Assembly: GCF_017676385.1 (NCBI RefSeq)
Contig: NZ_JAFFZN010000008.1
Location: 62,001 to 126,000 of the forward strand
Direction of reading: 5' to 3'
DNA: 64,000 nucleotides
Source: Streptomyces spirodelae
GTDB taxonomy: Bacteria; Actinomycetota; Actinomycetes; Streptomycetales; Streptomycetaceae
Below the pieces are notes generated by a model that had not been told where the DNA came from, searched no databases, and was given only the letters and a program-made list of their open reading frames with translations. Position 1 is the first letter of the stretch. Every line of letters begins with the position of its first letter. The translations under genes were made by a program, and so were the position numbers. Below, one piece after another: positions 33,255 through 41,858 of the stretch.

Positions 33255-34397
33255 ATGCGCAAGACCCTGATCGTCACCAACGACTTTCCGCCCCGCCCCG
33301 GCGGCATCCAGGCGTTCCTGCACAGCATGGCGCTACGTCTGGACCCGTCCCAGGTCGTCGTCTACGCGTCGACCTGGAAGCGGGGCCGGGAGGGCACGGA
33401 GGCCACGGCGGCGTTCGACGCCGAGCAGCCGTTCACGGTCGTACGCGACCGCGCCACGATGCTGCTGCCCACTCCGCGCGTGACCAAGCGTGCCGTCTCG
33501 CTGCTGCGGGCGCACGGCTGCCGCGCCGTGTGGTTCGGTGCGGCCGCGCCGCTGGGTCTGATGGCGCCCGCGCTGCGCAGGGCGGGCGCCGAGCAGATCG
33601 TGGCCACCACGCACGGCCACGAGGCGGGCTGGGCGCAGCTCCCCGCGGCCCGGAGCCTGCTGCGGCGGATCGGCGAGGAGACCGACACCCTCACCTATCT
33701 CGGCGAGTACACCCGCCGCCGGATCGCCGCCGCGCTCACCCCGGGGGCCGCCGCGCGGATGGTGCAACTCCCGCCCGGCGTGGACGAGAAGACCTTCAAC
33801 CCCGGCTCGGGCGGCGACGCGGTCCGCGCCCGGCTGGGGCTGACCGAGCGCCCCGTGGTCGTGTGCGTCTCGCGGCTCGTCCGCCGCAAGGGCCAGGACA
33901 CCCTGATCGAGGCGATGCCCCTGGTGCGGGAGGCGGTGCCGGACGCGGTGCTGCTGATCGTCGGCGGCGGACCCTACCGCACCGACCTGGAGCGGCTGGC
34001 CGCCTCCAGGGGCCTGTCCGACGCCGTCCGCTTCACCGGGCCCGTCTCCTGGGAGGAGCTGCCGGCCCACTACGGCGCCGGCGACGTGTTCGCCATGCCG
34101 TGCCGCACCCGGCGCGGCGGGCTGGACGTGGAGGGGCTCGGCATCGTCTACCTGGAGGCTTCCGCCACCGGGCTGCCCGTCGTCGCCGGCGACTCCGGGG
34201 GCGCTCCGGACGCCGTACTGGACGGCGAGACCGGCTGGGTCGTCCCCGGTGGCAGCCCCCGGCAGACCGCCGACCGCCTGGTCGAACTGCTCCGCGACCC
34301 GGCACTGCGTACCCGGATGGGCACCAGGGGCCGCCAGTGGGTCGAGGAGCGCTGGCGCTGGGACCTGCTCGCGGAGCGGCTACGCGAGCTGCTGTGA
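33255..34397 (+). CDS. GT4 glycosyltransferase, phosphatidylinositol mannosyltransferase (PimB-like)
   Basis: This 380-residue GT-B enzyme resembles PimB-type mannosyltransferases that use GDP-mannose to build phosphatidylinositol mannosides on the inner membrane face. It has the N-terminal LIVTNDFPPRPGGIQAFL nucleotide-fold opening, TTHGHEAGW, CVSRLVRRKGQDTLIEA at about 210 and the EGLGIVYLEASATGLPVV donor-binding segment with its EX7E pattern. The ATG is probably leaderless. It is divergent from the GT87 mannosyltransferase, so the two may serve the same lipoglycan pathway. Confidence 0.9.
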   Translation: MRKTLIVTNDFPPRPGGIQAFLHSMALRLDPSQVVVYASTWKRGREGTEATAAFDAEQPFTVVRDRATMLLPTPRVTKRAVSLLRAHGCRAVWFGAAAPLGLMAPALRRAGAEQIVATTHGHEAGWAQLPAARSLLRRIGEETDTLTYLGEYTRRRIAAALTPGAAARMVQLPPGVDEKTFNPGSGGDAVRARLGLTERPVVVCVSRLVRRKGQDTLIEAMPLVREAVPDAVLLIVGGGPYRTDLERLAASRGLSDAVRFTGPVSWEELPAHYGAGDVFAMPCRTRRGGLDVEGLGIVYLEASATGLPVVAGDSGGAPDAVLDGETGWVVPGGSPRQTADRLVELLRDPALRTRMGTRGRQWVEERWRWDLLAERLRELL

Positions 34398-35324
34398 GCC
34401 GGGCCGCTGTGAGCCGGAGCCGGGGGCGGCCACCGGTGCCACCGGATCGAGCAGCGCCAGCTCCAGCCCGGCCAGCCGCGCCGGGTCCGCGATCACCTCG
34501 TACGCCGAGATCCGGCCGCCCCCGACCGTGAAGGTGAGCGCCGCAAGCAGTCTGCCGCGAGGTGCGAGAACGGCCCCCACGGCCCCGTCCACCAGCGCGG
34601 TCTGCGCGTACCGCGACCGGTGGGCCAGCAGCGCGGTGCCCCGCGCGACGGCGTCCGCGCCCCGCAGCAGCGCAGCGGAGCTCGCGGGCAGCGCGGCGGG
34701 ATCGCTGCGCCGCACCACATCCGGCGCGAGCACGGCGAGCAGCCCGGCCAGGTGCCCGCTGCGCGCGGCGGACAGGAACGCCTCGACCACGGTCCGCTGT
34801 TCCCCCAGCTCCGCCGGGGGCACGGCGGGGGTGCCGCGTACCCGCTGCCGGGCCCGGCTGGCGAGCTTCTTGGCGGCGCCGGGGGAGCGCCCCACCAGCG
34901 GAGCGATCTGTTCGAACGGGACGGCGAACAGGTCGTGCAGCACGAAGGCGACCCGCTCGGCGGGGCCCAGCGTGTCCAGTACGACGAGCAGCGCCCGGCC
35001 CACCGAGTCGGCCAGCAGTGCTTCGTCCTCCGGGCCGCCGCCCTCTTCCGCCGCTCCCGCCGCTTCCGGCATCCGCTCTCCCACCGGTTCCTCGGGGCGG
35101 GCCGCACGGGCGCGCAGCATGTCCAGGCAGACGCGGGAGACGACGGTACGCAGCCAGGCGGGCAGGTTGTCGATGGACTCCGCGTCGGTACGGCTCAGCC
35201 GCAGCCAGACCTCCTGGACGGCGTCCTCCGCCTCGCTGAGCGAGCCCAGCATCCGGTAGGCGACGGCCAGCATCGGGCCGCGGCCGGCCTCGAAGCGCTC
35301 GGCCAGCCCGGTCAGCTCGTCCAT
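34380..35324 (-). CDS. ECF sigma factor, ECF41 (SigJ-like) group
   Basis: This 314-residue factor has sigma-2 (about 10-75, with AYRMLGSLSEAEDAVQEVWLR), sigma-4 (about 110-160, RVAFVLHDLFAVPFEQIAPLVGRSPGAAKKLASRAR) and a SnoaL-like C-terminal domain of about 110 residues. The extension stands in for an anti-sigma factor in ECF41 proteins (family knowledge). GGAGGAAAGGTG lies before the ATG. A matching promoter (TGTCAC, 17 bases, CGTC) lies 35-60 bases upstream, so it probably activates its own transcription. A quinone-reductase-like gene diverges from it, as is common for ECF41 loci. The tail overlaps the end of the GT4 gene. Confidence 0.9.
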   Translation of the reverse strand: MDELTGLAERFEAGRGPMLAVAYRMLGSLSEAEDAVQEVWLRLSRTDAESIDNLPAWLRTVVSRVCLDMLRARAARPEEPVGERMPEAAGAAEEGGGPEDEALLADSVGRALLVVLDTLGPAERVAFVLHDLFAVPFEQIAPLVGRSPGAAKKLASRARQRVRGTPAVPPAELGEQRTVVEAFLSAARSGHLAGLLAVLAPDVVRRSDPAALPASSAALLRGADAVARGTALLAHRSRYAQTALVDGAVGAVLAPRGRLLAALTFTVGGGRISAYEVIADPARLAGLELALLDPVAPVAAPGSGSQRPGSQQLA

Positions 35325-35361
35325 CGGTCACCTTTCCTCCGCGCGGTCCGTCACCTACCTC

Positions 35362-35388
35362 GACGTATCCCACGCTCGGGAAGTGACA
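35362..35388 (-). promoter_or_regulatory. Predicted ECF41 autopromoter
   Basis: Read on the minus strand, TGTCAC (35388-35383) and CGTC (35365-35362) are separated by 17 bases. This fits the ECF41 promoter pattern as I know it. The sigma gene starts 38 bases further on. Confidence 0.7.
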
Positions 35389-35396
35389 GGAGAGCC

Positions 35397-36197
35397 ATGG
35401 AACACGATGCGACGACGCCCGCGCTGCTGCACATCGACGCCAGCGTGAGCCCGGCGGACACCTCCGTCAGCAGGCAGCTGACCTCGCTGTTCGCCGGCAA
35501 GTGGCGGCAGCGGTACGGGGACGCCGGCTACCACCACCGGGACCTGGCAGCCGAGCCGGTGCCGCTGGTCGACGCCGGCTACGTCCGGTTCGGGTACTGG
35601 GTGGAGCGCCACGGCACCGTACCGGTGGACGAGGTGTCCGCGCTGGTCAGGGATGCCGCCGACGAGGCTGCCTGGCGAGCGACGCGACCGCTGGTCGAGG
35701 AGGTGCTGGCGGCCGACGTGCTGCTGCTGGGCGTGCCGATGTACAACCTGACGGTGCCCGCGGCGCTGATGGCGTGGATCGACCGCATCAGCTTTCCGGG
35801 CGCACTCCTCGACCCGGCGGCGGGCCGCAGCAGACTGCGGGACAAGCAGATCGTGGTCGTCGGCGCGCGCGGCGGGGGCTACGGACCCGGTGCCCCGCGG
35901 GAGGGGCTCGACTTCCAGGTGCCGTATCTGCGCGGCTACTTCACCGACCGGGGCGTGCCCGAGGGGAGACTGCACTTCGTGACCGCCGAGCTGACCCGGG
36001 CCCGGGACGTGCCCGCGATGGCCCCGCTCCGGTCGCGGGCCGCCGCATCGCTGGACGCGGCGCGTGAGGGCGTCATCGAGCTGGTGGACCGGCTCGCCGC
36101 CCCGCCAGGGGCGCGGGGAACTGCGCGACAAGCCACAGCTGAGCCGCAGACTGCTGACTGCGGTCAGGGGCGGCCCGTAGGCAGTTATGCGGTGTAG
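35397..36197 (+). CDS. FMN-dependent NADH-azoreductase / NAD(P)H quinone reductase-like flavodoxin-fold protein
   Basis: This 266-residue protein has a flavodoxin-like fold: LLHIDASVSPADTSVSRQL at the N-terminus, ADVLLLGVPMYNLTVPAALMAWIDR in the middle and VVVGARGGGYGPG later, as in AzoR proteins. It probably reduces quinones or azo compounds with FMN. AGGAG lies before the ATG. It diverges from an ECF41 sigma factor and is the likely regulon partner. The last 35 residues or so (after DRLAAPP) are encoded by a dispersed repeat and differ from normal AzoR ends. The stop overlaps the 3' end of fadD by 13 bases. Confidence 0.85.
   Translation: MEHDATTPALLHIDASVSPADTSVSRQLTSLFAGKWRQRYGDAGYHHRDLAAEPVPLVDAGYVRFGYWVERHGTVPVDEVSALVRDAADEAAWRATRPLVEEVLAADVLLLGVPMYNLTVPAALMAWIDRISFPGALLDPAAGRSRLRDKQIVVVGARGGGYGPGAPREGLDFQVPYLRGYFTDRGVPEGRLHFVTAELTRARDVPAMAPLRSRAAASLDAAREGVIELVDRLAAPPGARGTARQATAEPQTADCGQGRPVGSYAV
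36104..36135. repeat. Dispersed repeat at the azoreductase 3' end
   Basis: GCCAGGGGCGCGGGGAACTG followed by cgcgacaagcc is a widespread Streptomyces intergenic repeat. Part of it matches, inverted, GTTCCCCGCGCCCCTG at 31880 and the segment near 41906. Here it lies inside an open reading frame. Confidence 0.75.
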
Positions 36198-37999
36198 AGG
36201 GCTTCGATCTCGTCGGCGAAGTCCTTGGCGACCACGCCCCGTTTGAGCTTCAGGGAGGGGGTGACATGGCCGGAGTCCTCGGTGAACTGGGCCCGCAGCA
36301 CCCGGAACTTGCGTACCGACTCCGCCCGGGAGACGGCCTGGTTGCCCTCGTCCACGGCGGTCTGCAGCTCGGCGAGCAGGTCCGGGTCCTCCAGCAGCTG
36401 CTCGTGGCCGAGGCCCTGCTTGCCGTGCTCGGCGGCCCAGCGGGGCAGGAAGTCCTCGTCCACGGTCAGCAGCGCGCCGACGAAGGGCCGGCCGTCGCCG
36501 ACGACCATGCACTCGGCGACCAGCGCGTGCGCGCGGATGCGGTCCTCGATCACGGCGGGCGCCACGTTCTTGCCACCCGCGGTCACCAGGATCTCCTTCT
36601 TGCGCCCGGTGATGCTCAGATAGCCGTCCACGTCCAGGGTGCCCAGGTCGCCGGTGTGGAACCAGCCGTCGGCCAGGGCCTCCTCGCTGGCCTGCTGGTT
36701 GTTCCAGTAGCCGGTGAACAGGTGCTCGCCGTGCAGCAGTACCTCGCCGTCGTCGGCGATCCGGACGACCGAGCCGGGCAGCGGCTGGCCCACGGTTCCG
36801 ATCTTGGGCCGGTCGTAGGGGTTGAAGGCGGTCGCCGCGCAGGACTCGGTGAGTCCGTACCCCTCCAGCACGGTGAAGCCGACGCCCCGGAAGAAGTGGC
36901 CCAGCCGTTCGCCCAGCGGTGCGCCGCCGGAGATGGCGTGGGTGGCCCGGCCGCCGAGGACGGCGCGCAGCTTGCTGTAGACCAGCTTGTCGAAGACCTT
37001 GTGCTGGAAGCGCAGCTTGAGGGAGGGTCCGGCCGGGTCGTCCAGGGAGCGGCTGTAGGCACCGGCCACCCGGGCGGCCCGGTCGAAGATCTTGCCCTTG
37101 CCGTCGGCGACGGCCTGGGCCCGCGCGGAGTTGAAGACCTTCTCGAAGACGCGAGGCACGCCCAGCACCATCGTCGGGCGGAAGGCGCCGAGTTCGGTGG
37201 TGAGATCCTTGATGTCCGAGACGTGCCCCAGCTTGATCGGCGCCATCACGGCGGCAACCTGCACCAGCCGCCCGAAGACGTGGGCGACCGGCAGGAACAG
37301 CAGCACCGACCCCTCGCCGGGCCGGAACATCGGGCGCAGCCGCTCGACCACGTTCCCGCACTCCGCGAAGAAGCTGCGGTGGGTGAGTACACAGCCCTTG
37401 GGGCGCCCGGTGGTGCCGGAGGTGTAGACGATGGTGGCGGGCGAGTCCGCGTCGGCGATCGAGCTGCGCTCCTCCACCTTCTCGTCGCTGATCCCGGCGC
37501 CGAGCGCGGCGAGTTGTGCGACTGCGCCCTCGTCCGGGCCGCCCGGACCGGGCTCGATCCGCCAGACGTCGCGCAGCCCGGGCAGCCGGTCGCGGACGGA
37601 GTCGACAGCGGCGGCGTGTGCCCCGGTCTCCACCAGGCAGGCGACGGCGTCCGAGTCGCCGAGAATCCAGGCGATCTGCTCGGGGGAGCTGGTCTCGAAG
37701 ATGGGCACGGTGACCCCGCCGGCGCTCCAGATGGCGAAGTCCAGCAGCGTCCACTCGTACCGGGTCCGGGACATCAGGCCGACCCGGTCGCCGGGCTCCA
37801 CACCTGCCGCGATCAGGCCCTTGGCGGCCTCCCGTACCTCGGAGAGGAACGCGGTGGCGGTGACGTCCTCCCACCGGCCGTCGCGCTTGCGCCCCAGGAC
37901 GGGGAGGTCGGGGTGCTGAGCCGCGTTCCGGCGGATGAGGTCCGTCAGGTTTCCGTCTGCGGGGACTTCGTAGAGAGCCGGAAGGCTGTACTCGCGCAA
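36185..37999 (-). CDS. fadD: Long-chain fatty acid-CoA ligase (FadD15-like)
   Basis: This 604-residue ANL-superfamily enzyme activates fatty acids to acyl-CoA with ATP. The AMP-binding loop is IVYTSGTTGRPKGC (about residue 185), with GYGLTESCAATAFNPY, WFHTGDLGTLDVDGYLSITGRKKE and a final KLKRGVV. The TTG at 37999 is chosen because GAGGAG lies 8 bases in front and the protein then begins MREYSLPALYEVPADGN, as relatives do. The frame stays open to 38209 without homology. It has an isolated promoter region upstream. It is convergent with the azoreductase gene. Confidence 0.93.
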   Translation of the reverse strand: MREYSLPALYEVPADGNLTDLIRRNAAQHPDLPVLGRKRDGRWEDVTATAFLSEVREAAKGLIAAGVEPGDRVGLMSRTRYEWTLLDFAIWSAGGVTVPIFETSSPEQIAWILGDSDAVACLVETGAHAAAVDSVRDRLPGLRDVWRIEPGPGGPDEGAVAQLAALGAGISDEKVEERSSIADADSPATIVYTSGTTGRPKGCVLTHRSFFAECGNVVERLRPMFRPGEGSVLLFLPVAHVFGRLVQVAAVMAPIKLGHVSDIKDLTTELGAFRPTMVLGVPRVFEKVFNSARAQAVADGKGKIFDRAARVAGAYSRSLDDPAGPSLKLRFQHKVFDKLVYSKLRAVLGGRATHAISGGAPLGERLGHFFRGVGFTVLEGYGLTESCAATAFNPYDRPKIGTVGQPLPGSVVRIADDGEVLLHGEHLFTGYWNNQQASEEALADGWFHTGDLGTLDVDGYLSITGRKKEILVTAGGKNVAPAVIEDRIRAHALVAECMVVGDGRPFVGALLTVDEDFLPRWAAEHGKQGLGHEQLLEDPDLLAELQTAVDEGNQAVSRAESVRKFRVLRAQFTEDSGHVTPSLKLKRGVVAKDFADEIEALYTA

Positions 38000-38334
38000 G
38001 ACTGCTACTCCTCGTCGGCGCGCCGAACGGGGGCCGCGGGGGGTCGGCCTCCATTGGCTCGGTCCAGGGTCGGCGACCGATCCCGGAAGAATGACGGCCC
38101 GGACGTTACCCATCGGTATGGGGGCCGGGGTAGGGGGTGACGCGGAGATGTCTTGTGCGTCACAAGTGGAGACGGCCGATAGCAGCCTAGTCGAGGCGTT
38201 CGGGGACACGGAAGCCGGGAGAGGGAGAGAGCGGAAAGAGCGGACATGCCGTACTTTCCAGTCAGTGTGGCCGGATGAACCCCGAGGTGCCCGCTCCCCT
38301 CCTCGCCCTCCGCCGGGCGATCTAGGGTGGGGCC
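38000..38334. other. Divergent promoter region between fadD and phosphoesterase
   Basis: No gene is seen. A 6-3-6 palindrome, CTTGTG-CGT-CACAAG, lies at 38153-38167 and may be an operator for fadD. On the plus strand TAGGGT (38323-38328) ends 6 bases before the phosphoesterase ATG, fitting a leaderless transcript. Confidence 0.5.
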
Positions 38335-39096
38335 ATGCGAGTCCACGTGGTCAGCGACGTACACGGCAACAGTGCGGATCTCGCGAAGGCGGGCGAGGGC
38401 GCCGACGCGCTGCTGTGCCTGGGGGACCTCATCCTCTTCCTCGACTACGCCGACCACTCGCGCGGCATCTTCCCCGACCTGTTCGGCGTCGAGAACGCGC
38501 ATCGCATCGTCGCCCTGCGCACGGCACGCCGCTTCACCGAGGCCCGCGCCTTCTCCCGCCGGTTGTGGGCCGGGCTCGACCGCGAGGTGGCGATGGAGGC
38601 GGCCGTACGCAAGCAGTACGCCGAACTGTTCGCGGCCTTCCCCAGGCCCACCTACGCCACATACGGCAACGTCGACATGCCGCCCCTGTGGCCCGAGTAC
38701 GCGGGTGACGGGGTCACCGTCCTGGACGGGGAGACGGTGGTGATCGGCGGCCGGCGCTTCGGCTTCGTCGGCGGCGGGCTGCGCACACCGATGCGCACGC
38801 CCTACGAGATCGACGACGAGACCTATGCGGCCAAGGTGGCGGCGCTGGGCGAGGTCGACGTGCTGTGCACCCATATCCCGCCCGACGTACCCGAGTTGTG
38901 CTATGACACCGTCGCACGCCGCTTCGAGCGGGGCAGCTCGCATCTGCTGGAGGCCCTGCACACGCTGCGGCCGCGCTACCACCTTTTCGGCCACGTCCAT
39001 CAGCCGCTGGCCCAGCGGATGCGGATCGGGAGCACCGAGTGCGTCAACGTCGGCCACTTCAACGCGACCGGGACGCCCTGGGTGCTGGAGTGGTGA
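38335..39096 (+). CDS. Calcineurin-like metallophosphoesterase
   Basis: This 253-residue protein carries the full metal-binding set of the family: SDVHGN near the N-terminus, LCLGDLI, TYGNVD, CTHIPPD and FGHVHQP. It could act on a nucleotide, phosphoprotein or similar ester; the sequence does not decide which. The ATG is preceded by a -10-like TAGGGT at 6 bases and no ribosome site, so it is probably leaderless. The downstream SRPBCC gene is 165 bases away. It diverges from fadD. Confidence 0.88.
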   Translation: MRVHVVSDVHGNSADLAKAGEGADALLCLGDLILFLDYADHSRGIFPDLFGVENAHRIVALRTARRFTEARAFSRRLWAGLDREVAMEAAVRKQYAELFAAFPRPTYATYGNVDMPPLWPEYAGDGVTVLDGETVVIGGRRFGFVGGGLRTPMRTPYEIDDETYAAKVAALGEVDVLCTHIPPDVPELCYDTVARRFERGSSHLLEALHTLRPRYHLFGHVHQPLAQRMRIGSTECVNVGHFNATGTPWVLEW

Positions 39097-39261
39097 CCCC
39101 GCACAGCCCCCGCTCCGACAGCCGCGCGGTAGCCTTCCCTCGCAGACGCTCTCCCGCGCCACGGCGGGCACTCCGCACGTCACTGCACTCGCGGCGGGCA
39201 TCTCACGGCGGGCATTTCGTCGCAGACATTTCAGACCTGGGCACATCGGAGGGCCATGGCG

Positions 39262-39738
39262 ATGGCGGAACACACCAGCTCGAGCATCACCGTTGACGCG
39301 GCACCCGAGGCCGTGATGAACGTGATCTCCGACTTCCCCCGCTACCCGGAGTGGGCAGGCGAGGTGAAGGAGGCCGAGGTCCTCGGCCGGGACGAGGAGG
39401 GCCGCGCCGAGCAGGTGCGCCTGCTGCTGGACGCCGGAGCCATCAAGGACGAGCACACCCTGTCCTACGAGTGGTTCGGCGACCCCGAGATCACCGAGGT
39501 GCGCTGGTCCCTGGTCAAGTCCCAGATGCTGCGCTCCCTGGACGGCGTCTACCGCCTCACCCCGCTCGCCGGAGGCGCGCGCACGGAGGTCATGTACCAG
39601 CTCACCGTGGACGTCAAGATCCCGATGCTCGGCATGATCAAGCGCAAGGCCGAGAAGGTCATCATCGACCGGGCACTCGACGGGCTGAAGAAGCGCGTCG
39701 AGTCGGGCGGCGCCAAGGCGTCCGAGGACGGGAACTGA
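39262..39738 (+). CDS. SRPBCC (START-like) protein
   Basis: This 158-residue protein belongs to the polyketide cyclase/START-like hydrophobic-pocket superfamily. Marks are DAAPEAVMNVISDFPRYPEW near the N-terminus and YQLTVDVKIPMLGMIKRKAEK near the C-terminus. Such proteins bind lipids or hydrophobic ligands; no catalytic residue is evident. GGAGG precedes two ATGs at 39256 and 39262, and the second has better spacing. Its stop overlaps the apparent CTG start of the ArsA-like gene. Confidence 0.85.
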   Translation: MAEHTSSSITVDAAPEAVMNVISDFPRYPEWAGEVKEAEVLGRDEEGRAEQVRLLLDAGAIKDEHTLSYEWFGDPEITEVRWSLVKSQMLRSLDGVYRLTPLAGGARTEVMYQLTVDVKIPMLGMIKRKAEKVIIDRALDGLKKRVESGGAKASEDGN

Positions 39739-41261
39739 CCGGCGCGGCGGGCCCCGGACCCCAGCGCTCCGGCCCCCACACCCCCGGAACCGACAACCCC
39801 GGAACCGAGAACCCCGGCCACCGCGGCCCTGCCGCCCGGCACACCGGTCCGCAGACGGTCCTGGTCACCGGCGCGGGCGGTGCGGGACGGACCACGGTGG
39901 CCGCCGCCACCGCGTGCGCTGCCGCGGCCCAGGGGCACCGCACCCTGCTGCTGAGCGCCGAGCCCGCGGGCCGGCTGGCCGCGCTGCTGGGTACGGCACC
40001 GCAGGACGCCGACGGCGCACCCTCGGACGCTCACCCGCCCGCCGAGCCCGGCCACGGGCGGCCCGTACCCGTCGCGGGCGCCGACGGGCTGTGGCTGCTG
40101 CGGATCGACTCCGGCGCGGAGTTCCGCACGCAGGCCGTCGCCCTTCAGTCACGCGGCAAGACCGTGCTCGACCTGCTCGGTGCCGTGGCGCTGGACGAGG
40201 ACGAGCTGACCGAGCTCCCCGGAGCCGGGACGTTCGCCCTGCTGCGCGCGCTGCACACCGCGCACACCGGGCAGGCGGGGGACACCGGGCAGGCCGGGCA
40301 GGCCGGGCAGGCCGGGCACGACGCGCACGGCACGGCCCGGGGCGCAGCCGACGGCTGGGACATCGTCGTCGCCGACATGCCGGCCGCACCCGAGGGCCTC
40401 AACCTGCTCGCGCTGCCCGAACAGCTCCGCCGCTACCTGCGCCGCCTGGTACCCGCCGAGCGCCGCACGGCCCGCGCCCTGCGCCCCGTACTGGCCCAGC
40501 TCGCGGGCGCGCCCATGCCCGCCGAGTGGCTCTACGCGGCCGCCAAGCGCTGGTCGGAAGAGCTGGCCGGAGTGCAGCGGATCGTCGAGTCGCCCGCCAC
40601 GGTCGTCCGGCTCGTCACCGAGCCCGGCCCCCTCGCCGCCGAGTCCCTGCGCACCGCCGGAGCCGGGCTGCGGCTGCACGGGCTCGCGCTGGAGTCCGTC
40701 GTCGCCAACCGGCTGCTGCCCACCGGCTCCTCGGATGCCTGGCTGGCCGCGCTGGCCGGACAGCAGCAGACCGCGCTCGCCGCGCTGCGCGAGAAGTGCG
40801 AGGCCGAGTCCGTGCCGCTGTGCGAGCTGCCGCACCTGGGCCGCGACCCGCGCGGCCCCGAGGACCTCACGGCACTCGCCGCCGCCGCGCGCACCGCGGT
40901 CGCCGCCGACCAGGCGGCGGGCGAGGGGCTGCGCCCGCCCGCCGGCGCGGAGAGCGGCCCGGGCACCGATATCGCCTACGGCTGGCTGGAGGACCGGCTC
41001 GCAGGCGACGGCCACCTGGTGTGGCACCTGCCGCTGCCCGGCGCCGAGCGGGACGAGGTGGAACTGGTACGCCGAGGTGACGAGTTGACCGTCGGCGTCG
41101 GCCCCTACCGCCGGGTGCTGCCGCTCCCCTCGGCGCTGCGCCGCTGCCGCGTCTCCGGTGCGGGCCTCAAGGGCGGGGTGCTGGGGGTCCGCTTCACCCC
41201 GGACCCCGAGCTGTGGCCCGGGCAGCGGGCGCGCTCGGCACCCGCCGGACGGCGCGGCTGA
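39735..41261 (+). CDS. ArsA-like P-loop protein with altered Walker A, apparent CTG start
   Basis: This roughly 508-residue protein resembles ArsA/Get3-type ATPases. The P-loop reads GAGGAGRTT at about residues 46-54, so both the signature lysine and the Walker A lysine are replaced. The C-terminal 100 residues resemble the HSP20-like domain seen in actinobacterial ArsA relatives. No ATG, GTG or TTG occurs in frame between the preceding gene and the P-loop. The best start is CTG at 39735, overlapping the SRPBCC stop (CTGA) with GAGGACGGG in front. A Gly/Gln-rich tandem repeat lies at 40267-40317. Nucleotide hydrolysis is doubtful. Confidence 0.75.
   Translation: MTGAAGPGPQRSGPHTPGTDNPGTENPGHRGPAARHTGPQTVLVTGAGGAGRTTVAAATACAAAAQGHRTLLLSAEPAGRLAALLGTAPQDADGAPSDAHPPAEPGHGRPVPVAGADGLWLLRIDSGAEFRTQAVALQSRGKTVLDLLGAVALDEDELTELPGAGTFALLRALHTAHTGQAGDTGQAGQAGQAGHDAHGTARGAADGWDIVVADMPAAPEGLNLLALPEQLRRYLRRLVPAERRTARALRPVLAQLAGAPMPAEWLYAAAKRWSEELAGVQRIVESPATVVRLVTEPGPLAAESLRTAGAGLRLHGLALESVVANRLLPTGSSDAWLAALAGQQQTALAALREKCEAESVPLCELPHLGRDPRGPEDLTALAAAARTAVAADQAAGEGLRPPAGAESGPGTDIAYGWLEDRLAGDGHLVWHLPLPGAERDEVELVRRGDELTVGVGPYRRVLPLPSALRRCRVSGAGLKGGVLGVRFTPDPELWPGQRARSAPAGRRG
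40267..40317 (+). repeat. 9-base tandem repeat in ArsA-like gene
   Basis: The unit GGGCAGGCC repeats in frame, encoding a GQAGQAGQAG stretch after TGQAGDTGQAG. It lies between two conserved parts of the ArsA-like protein and is probably a flexible loop. Confidence 0.85.
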
Positions 41262-41385
41262 CCGCGCGGAGGTCCGGCCGGGGAGCGTCGCCGCTCACCC
41301 GCGACCCCCGTGCCGCCGTTCGGGTAACGTCAAAGGGTGTACGGCCCGTATGACGCCACCGTTTTCCGCCCGTAGGAGCCCCGCC

Positions 41386-41811
41386 ATGAGCGATGACGCC
41401 GAGCGCCCTGCCGCCCCGGACCCCGACGCCTGGGCCACCGCGTGCGAGGAGGACCTGGACGCCGAGAGGGCCCGCCGCCGCGCCCAGTACGGCCCGCCGC
41501 CCACCAGCGCGGCCGAGGAGCTGCGCCGGCTGGCGGACGCGGTCACCGAGAAGGTGGCCGAGTTCGGCAAGCCCTTGATGGGCGCCGCCGGGTCGGCAGC
41601 GGCCCAGGGCATGGCCGAGCAGCTGTTCAAGCAGGCCAAGGCGGCTGTCGAGCCCGTGGTCGAACGCAATCCGCAGGTCTTCGACCACCTCGCCGCCGCC
41701 GGCAGCGAACTGCTGGCCGCCTACCGCTCCGCGGTCCAGGAAGCGGAACGCCGCTGGACCGAGCGGCCCAGCTCCGACGCGGAGCACATCGATGTGGAGG
41801 CCGACGAATAG
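41386..41811 (+). CDS. DUF5304-like actinobacterial protein
   Basis: A 141-residue hypothetical protein of the type annotated DUF5304 in Streptomyces (recalled family name). It has an acidic start (DDAERPAAPDPDAW), a helical middle with PPTSAAEELRRLADAVTEKVAEFG, and an acidic end (HIDVEADE). No catalytic motif or membrane segment is visible. AGGAG lies 9 bases before the ATG. A hairpin terminator follows. It sits after the SRPBCC and ArsA-like genes and may belong to the same functional group. Confidence 0.75.
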   Translation: MSDDAERPAAPDPDAWATACEEDLDAERARRRAQYGPPPTSAAEELRRLADAVTEKVAEFGKPLMGAAGSAAAQGMAEQLFKQAKAAVEPVVERNPQVFDHLAAAGSELLAAYRSAVQEAERRWTERPSSDAEHIDVEADE

Positions 41812-41858
41812 AGGGTGCCCCTGTCCCGCCGCTGCGGTCCGCGGGTGGTCCACGGTTG

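Noticed and set aside
37381..37400. MacR-type operator (GGTGAGTACAC)
   Set aside because: Only one half-site is present and it lies within the fadD coding region.
38153..38167. CRP-like site CTTGTG-CGT-CACAAG
   Set aside because: The spacing of 3 bases does not fit the 6-base spacing of CRP sites, so I list it only as an unassigned palindrome.
40267..40317. CRISPR-like short repeats
   Set aside because: Contiguous 9-base coding repeats without spacers, inside the ArsA-like gene.
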